A DNA stretch of 64,000 nt, taken from NCBI GenBank assembly GCA_965153455.1, contig OZ234500.1, forward strand, positions 1,736,001 through 1,800,000, given 5' to 3'. Positions within the stretch are counted from its first letter, which is position 1, and each line of letters opens with the position of its first letter. This DNA comes from Sphagnum compactum. Its lineage: Eukaryota; Bryophyta; Sphagnopsida; Sphagnales. The notes under the pieces were generated by a model. It searched no databases. It had not been told where the DNA came from and saw nothing but the letters and a program-made list of their open reading frames with translations. Shown in pieces: positions 58,068 through 64,000 of the stretch. Both the position numbers and the translations under genes were made by a program.

Positions 58068-59628
58068 AGCATCAGCAGCTCATGCACTGTAGTCCAGAGC
58101 TTCTCAAATCCTACCAGTAGCAACAGCAGCGGCTGGGTTTTGCTCAATAGATCTGGTTCAACCCTGCAATGCCTTTGATGCTGCAGCAGAGATTGAAGCA
58201 AGAAATCTAGTACAAGTTCTATAACTAGTAGCATTGCCAGTTTCTAGAAGAGGAGTTTATCAGTAGAATCTTCTCCACCATATCACTTGAATACTAGTAC
58301 TACACCAGGTTTCTTATTGCAATTCATGAACTGCTTGAAAGCTTACAGTGGTGGTGGCAGCAGCTACACGAATTTTGCTTCTCTGATTCTGTATGAAGCT
58401 TCCTATGAATCAATTGCAGCAACTCAACTTGTAATTGTAATCTTGCAAAGTTCCATGTAGAATGCAAACATGTAGAAATTGTAGCAAGCTCCTCTGAGCT
58501 GACTTGCACTGCAGTACGTATCTGTGGTGATTTCAAAGAGCTTCATTGTGCTTTGAGTGGTTCTTCAGATCTGACTCATGTGCGATGGTTGATTATGATC
58601 TGCAGTGTTTTTTCAGAGTTCTACCATCCAGTCAACGTCTGAAAACTTGCAAGATGTCTCTTGAGTATTTCTGTGTTGTTACTATCATAACTTTTCCAGC
58701 AGATGCGGACAAGACCAGCGCTTGCCATTCATCTCGCTTCACCATAAAGAACCAGCTGGCAAAGGTGACTTTGAATGGGAGATCTTGTCCCAACAGTGAC
58801 GACTGTCAACATGACATAAGTCAGAACAATAAAACAATGAAATCCTACAAAACCAGCAGAAATATCTCTCTCCAGAACAATGTGATCCAAGTCCTACATC
58901 ACTGCCACCTTCAGTCACAACACATCAACAGATGTTTCAAACCAGGAGTCAAATTCTCTCTTAACCCCTCAATGTCAGAGAAGGACAAAAATACACTGAA
59001 AATCAGCCTTCACAGGGTTGCTGTGACTTTCAAGGCTTAAGATTGTGGAACCTGACAAAAACATATTGCACAAACTTCTGTGCTGAAGAAAACTAAAGAT
59101 TTATGTCCAATGAGTATGTGTACCCAACTTTGAATTGGGACTGGAGAGATGAGGACAAAGAAGAAAATTAAAGACCATGTCCAAGGAATACATGTACCCA
59201 ACTTTGAATCAGAGCTGGAGGGATGAGGACCAAGAAGAAAACTGCACATTGCAAAAACTGTGCGCTCTTTGAGCTCGCACTGCTTTCACCAATTTTAGTG
59301 ATATCTATCTACCCCAATCAGGACTCTGCACAGAAGGATGGTTGTGCATTCCTGGCACCATCGGAAATGTTTACAAATAATCTCTTGCCTATAAATGGTC
59401 GATCCTGAGCGACTAGATGAACTATAACAGGAAGTTGAAGACTCTTGAATGGAGCATGGCAATTTTGTCTCTGTGGCAGCAAAACTATCTGGTACAAACC
59501 TCAATCATCTAGGAGATCACTGAGGAGAAAACAACTTGGCTTTTGAGATTTCTGGTGGGTCATCCTCAGAGAATCTTCCTCTCAAAGAAATGCCAATGTG
59601 CAGTCACTGCAGCACCATAGGAGGCAGA
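58068..59628. other. Space between convergent aquaporin and DUF1664 genes
   Basis: Holds the 3' untranslated regions of both genes, limits unknown. A 164-codon plus frame (58,546-59,040) has no recognisable domain. A 75-bp imperfect tandem repeat lies at about 59,100-59,245 (TACCCAACTTTGAAT at 59,121 and 59,196). Confidence 0.5.
59100..59245. repeat. 75-bp imperfect tandem repeat
   Basis: Two copies share GTACCCAACTTTGAAT, then CTGGAG-GATGAGGAC-AAGAAGAAAA and (in one full unit) ATGTCCAA, with period 75. It lies in the shared 3' region of the aquaporin and DUF1664 genes. Confidence 0.85.
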
Positions 59629-61180
59629 TCAAGAAATTCCAAATGGCCGCATGATTGAAAAAGTTCTCCGTACTGCCGGTGTTGTCAGATGTCTACTTCC
59701 TGACTTTGAGACAGGAGTAGGAATCAAACTCTCATTTGGGTGGGTGCTCAGATTAGCAAATTGTGAAATACTTCCGCTACTCTTTGCACCAAAATTGACT
59801 GCATTGTTAACCATATCTTCCCTATTATCTGTTTCTGCTGCAAGAACCTCTGAAAAATGCTGCAGCTCCTTCAAGCCTGCTGCTGCAGAACTGGCACCTG
59901 CAGAAGAAGATGTCGATCCCTCTAAGGGTGACCGGACATTTGAAGACCATGATCGAAAACCCTGAAGGAGCTCTGGCTGTTGAAACATTTGCAAAGAGGC
60001 TGCATACCTACAGAGGAGTACAATACCTTGGTTTGCAAAGTCTTGTTTCCCTTGAACCGCATCAATCTTCACTTCCAAGCCTTCAACAAGCCGCTGCACC
60101 TCCTCAATTTCAACTGTTGCCCTTTCCACCTCACTGCGGACTTCAGTCACCTGATCTTTGATCAATCCTTGGATTTCAACATTCTCTTCCAATGCTTTTG
60201 TGACACTGTCAAGCTTGCATGTGAGCTGACGCTTTGTGGTTTGCAAGGCAGCTGAAACATGTTCCAGCTGCTTTGAAACACTTGCCACAGCACTTGACAT
60301 ATGTTTGCGGGTCACATACATGAAGTCCATCCACGCATACCCCTTCCACCACATGTAACAGTAACCCACTGCACCAACGACTGCAACAGGTACCACAAGT
60401 GATGTGAGGCTTGACATGTTCGAGTCCATGGTTTCATTGACAACAGTGATGGATCTTGAAGAAGAGGCAAGAGATCTGAGCTCCTGGGTCAAACGTTGCA
60501 CTTGTGCAGCAAGAGCAAATGTGTCCTCTCCTCCTCCTCCTGCATTCCCTGATGATCCATCCCCATCTTCCCGCATATGTCTTGCCAACACCTATCACAA
60601 GCAAGCCAAAACTTCAAAAGTCCATAATCCAAAATCCTCTTTACAAGTCCCTGAAACTTTCATGAACAAAGAGAATACAGTTTTAGGGTTTTTAGGGTTT
60701 CCCCTGGCTCCCTTCGAGCACAGGAACACAGAAGACCTCTCTCTCTGTCTCTCTGTGTGTGTGGATTGTCATGGAATTTGTGAAGACGAGGGCAAAGAAC
60801 AGGTACCCAATTGTGGCTGCTGATGGGAACTGAAAACAAGGGCAGAACAACAAAATAATCTGGATCCCACCGGTAGGTATTGCAGAGCTTGGAGTTTGGG
60901 AGCTTGGAAAGTAGAGAAGCTCAGATCCAAAAAAATACAGTAACACAAATGATGGGATGATTTTCCCTGTTGTCAGACGAGGACTGGCCATTTCTGGAGA
61001 TGCGGGGAAATGAAAAACAAAGATCAGGTCCTCTTCTGATGATGAGAAGAACGGAGAAGGGTTTGTTTACCTTACCTTTGTGACATCATTCAGGAGCTCC
61101 GAGACCTTGGTGTTGTGCAGCACAACAGAGCCAGTAGTTGCACCAGCACCCACAAGCAACAGTACCTTGGTTCCAGCCAT
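59629..61180 (-). CDS. DUF1664 family membrane coiled-coil protein, two exons
   Basis: Function unknown; homologous to the plant DUF1664 family (as in At1g27000/At1g04960). Exon 1 is 61,180-61,076 (35 codons, MAGTKVLLLVGAGATTGSVV...). Exon 2 is 60,591-59,629 (320 codons plus stop). The intron 61,075-60,592 has GTAAG at its 5' end and ATAG at its 3' end. Total 355 residues. Features: hydrophobic N-terminus (about 5-20); AAQVQRLTQELRSLASS helix (63-79); a membrane segment within SLTSLVVPVAVVGAVGY (96-112), followed by the family signature YMWWKGY; MYVTRKHM; then a long coiled coil (about 130-215) with VTEVR and KQDFANQGI; and a Ser-rich C-terminal tail. The start is chosen at 61,180 because exon 1 matches the family's N-terminus; the GTG at 60,591 is only the first exon-2 codon. 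Convergent with the aquaporin gene. Confidence 0.92.
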
Positions 61181-61203
61181 GACCCAAAAACAACAACCCC
61201 ACT

Positions 61204-61217
61204 AAACCCTAAACCCT
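61204..61217 (-). promoter_or_regulatory. Telo-box next to the DUF1664 start codon
   Basis: AAACCCTAAACCCT lies 24-37 bases upstream of the start codon, followed by a (GTT)n run. Telo-boxes are frequent near starts of plant housekeeping genes, so this probably belongs to the leader or core promoter. Confidence 0.6.
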
Positions 61218-61857
61218 TTGTTGTTGTTGTTGTTGTTGTACTTTCCCTCTTCTAAGATCTCTCTTGCTTATGTTTGCCTCTCTCTAGACTTTCTGCTACT
61301 ACCTTGTCATCACCACCAGCCTTCTTTCGTTGCAGATTCTCTCTAGAACTTTTGGTTTGTAAGCTACTAGCACTGTAGCTTTCACGAATATTCTTTTGTT
61401 CCAGTTCCTATCCTGCTGGCAGATCCATGCCCACAAAGAAGCTCCACCAAAGAGATGCCACACCCAACCTACTGCACCCATCCAGGATGATGATGGCGGC
61501 GGAAGATTCCGCTTCCATAAGAAGCAAAAGGATTGTAACTGTTGCTGTTGTTGCAGCAACAGATGGGAAGCTCTCCTGGCCTCCTGTCATGGCCCTTGTA
61601 GCTTAAACCCCGATAGCCCCTTGCTGTGCGCAACTGCGATATTTTTGCTACAGATGTGAAACCAACCGAAAGCTGCACGCATCTTTCTTTCTTGCGTGAT
61701 TCTTCTTGATGGTGTGAAGAAGAAGAAGAAGAAGACGAAGGAGAGCTGCACAAGAAGAGCTTCAAGATGGAACTATGCGGGATCTTCACTTCATGACAGT
61801 GGAGGGGGATTTCAGTGTTTTCAAAGGCACTTGATACATGCATCAGCTTTCTCTCTC

Positions 61858-62110
61858 TCTCGGCAAACAAACCAGACAAGAAGATGAACAATTGCTTGAG
61901 AAAACAAGCTGCAGCCAGGTATGTCTCTTTTGGGTTCTTTTTTGTTTTGGAAAACAAACTAGACAAGAAGATGAACAATTGCTATAGAAAACAAGCTGCT
62001 GCAACAGATCTGTTTTTTTCTTTGCTTTTGGAGAAAACCTGGCAGACAAGAAGCTGCACAATTTGCTGTAGAAAACATAATAAGCTGCATTTCTGGAGGA
62101 CTTCTTCAGC
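61858..62110. repeat. ~85-bp imperfect tandem repeat, three units
   Basis: Units begin with AGACAAGAAG at 61,874, 61,961 and 62,044 and continue with ATGAACAATTGCT-AGAAAACAAGCTGC, then a T-rich stretch and TTTTGGA-AAAC. The third unit is more diverged. They lie 0.7-0.95 kb upstream of the DUF1664 start. Confidence 0.85.
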
Positions 62111-64000
62111 CATGGTTTTTTGCCTTAACATTATATAACATCCAAGTATTTGCACCGGGACCACAAGACCTTGTTGTGCTGCTGATCCCAGTTAGTCATG
62201 ATTGTAGGCATGGAGCTCTAAATCACAGTATCAGTCAGTCATGCTAGACTACAAAAGAATCTCATGTTCTTGGCAAATTTTAGTTTGTTTGTTCTTCTGT
62301 GCAATTATCTTAAATGCCTTGAAGCAACAGCACCTTCTTCACATCCCCCCCACTGGTCGATTTACCAGGCCTAATGCAGGATGCTGCAAAAGCTTTGAAG
62401 CATTGTGCTTGAGCATAATTGCACTTCCAAGGGTAAACAAGGGTTGTCAACCTACCAGTAGAATCAATAGAGTTGCACACAATTTTAGTCATGTAGTCAT
62501 GTGCACCATTTCATTATGCATAGTCAGCCACCCTCTGTCATCATTGGGACTACATGACTAAGATCATTCGCCCTAGTCATCATTAACATGAGCTGCTGTT
62601 GCAACATCTGCTGAGGAAAAAGTTTTGATAAGAGCTTGATACAAATCCCTGATGTTCAACCGAAGAAGAAACTTAAAATTTTCATTTAAAACAAAACCAT
62701 AAATACTGTGTTGTTCTCAACTCTGCTTTGTATTTGTTTGAATACTGACATAAATGAAATTGTTTTGACAACAGGTTGGTGCATTCAAAGACAAGCTCAA
62801 AAATTGCCATGTGTGGAAAAAACGGTGGAGACATAATTTTGTCCTCCCCCATATTGGAGAGAATGTCCACCCAAAGCATTGGATACCAGTAGCAGTACCC
62901 TTTATGTGTAATGAGGTAATCAATAGCATCACAACATAAGACACAAAATTGCTTTTGAAACTTCAAAGGAATCTAGAATTGGTGTTTCTTTGTTTTTCTT
63001 ATTCTTTTTTTAGTGTAGCATATTACAACATGAGTAGCCTGCCAAATGTGTTGATGCCTCAATACTACCTTGATACTATGAAATGGCCTAAACCCACCAG
63101 CAAATTGATTGTTGGCTATGTCTAGAATTGTTGTGGAGTCTAGAATTAGGAGAAATCTAACAAGCAAGTCACCACTTTTGCACAACATGGGTGAGCAATC
63201 TTCAGAAATTGTCTTGTATTCTACTTCCTTGCTTTACATTATTTCTCCATCTGTTTTCATCAATCTACAAATTGTTCATGTTCATTGATGAGGAAACAAA
63301 TAGGCTACATAGTTGGACAGACTACAGGGTTGTGAGTGTAGAAAGCTGTTTTAAGTGAATTCAATTGAACTCCATTTTTTCTGTGCATTTGATTTTCTTT
63401 GCAAATATATCAGTTTCCTTCTTTGCTGTACCACTCATTTTTTGCTTCTGGAGCACAGTACTCTGGTTCTGTCTTTGTTCACAAGGAGGGCAGTTAGGTC
63501 TGCTTTCAAAAGATGTAACAAAGAGAGAAGAGATAAGAATTCAAACTCTGTGACCCAATTCCCCAGTGAGAATATAACAATATAGTTTGTGAGTGGTTAA
63601 TGATCTTGCTCAATACCATACATATTGAGGTTCTCTCTTTTCTCATGCTGGGGTTTCTCTCTTTCTCATGCCTGCATTAGCTGCTTGATGCTATGTTGTC
63701 AGATCTGCAATTGTCCATAACATGACTATTGGGTTATCTCTCAAAATTCATGCTATTCAGGCTGACTTGATTTGTGTATGAAGAATCTCTAACTACTTAT
63801 GAGAATTATTATATAGATTGTGCCAAGATCATTGTACATTCCTTCCATGACCCTGTGTTTTTTGTTTAAGATATGCAATCAAATGGCAATTTTAAGTTCT
63901 TTCTTGTTTTAGCAATATTATATATTGAAGCTCACTTCATATATTGATTGAAAAAACTGCATGCATTTGAGGGTTTAGGGTTTAGGTTTATAGGTGTTCT
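62111..64000. other. Intergenic DNA to the window end, no gene recognised
   Basis: No frame above about 106 codons and no recognisable domain. A telomere-like GGGTTTAGGGTTTAGG lies at 63,971-63,988, possibly the promoter or leader of a gene that begins beyond the window. 62,460-62,580 contains several CATGTAGTCATGTG-like short repeats. Confidence 0.5.

Noticed and set aside
58546-59040. 164-codon plus frame between the convergent genes
   Set aside because: Cys/His/Ser-rich with no recognisable family; probably chance within 3'-UTR sequence.
60589-60591. GTG at 60,591 as start of the DUF1664 protein
   Set aside because: It directly follows an intron acceptor. The upstream exon 61,180-61,076 matches the family N-terminus and joins in frame.

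Overview
The window looks like nuclear DNA of a land plant. Its genes have short GT-AG introns. They include a plasma-membrane aquaporin (PIP), a receptor-like cytoplasmic kinase of the At5g23170/At1g28390 type, and a DUF1664 membrane coiled-coil protein. The long AT-rich spaces between them hold decayed hAT, CACTA and Helitron elements. Low gene density and heavy transposon decay would fit a fern or lycophyte, but no single marker here proves it. Nothing suggests bacterial or organellar DNA.

Layout. 1-3.6 kb is AT-rich and non-coding. At 3.68-6.45 kb (minus) is a two-exon kinase whose first intron holds three tandem repeat units, each with a telo-box. 6.5-7.6 kb is its GC-richer 5' flank. 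7.6-12.9 kb is intergenic. A broken hAT-like transposase at 12.9-14.97 kb is interrupted at its 3' end by a 1,683-bp CACTA-type element with a 3-bp target duplication. 18-21.4 kb holds tandem repeats and a possible short first exon behind a telomere-like motif. 22.16-27.42 kb (minus) is a degraded autonomous Helitron with a Rep-helicase open frame and two 3'-type terminal hairpins. 28-29.7 kb holds old and young tandem duplications. At 30.4 kb is a 41-bp inverted repeat shaped like a microRNA foldback, overlapping the start of an unidentified 195-codon frame. At 37.5 kb is an unidentified 238-codon frame broken by three stops. At 41.9-42.9 kb three phase-compatible exons encode the end of a coiled-coil protein with a split CxxC...HxxxxH motif. 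45.3-48.4 kb has two related hAT C-terminal remnants.

The 3' part is the most gene-like. The aquaporin (55.9-58.1 kb, plus, four exons, 285 residues) has both NPA boxes but Ala where PIPs normally have Thr in the selectivity filter. The DUF1664 gene (61.2-59.6 kb, minus, two exons, 355 residues) converges on it. The genes share no evident pathway; each is a separate eukaryotic transcription unit.

Exon joins were made by hand from splice-site motifs, reading phase and family knowledge. Promoters, UTR limits and transcript ends are not resolved. Family names rest on motif recognition, not a database search.
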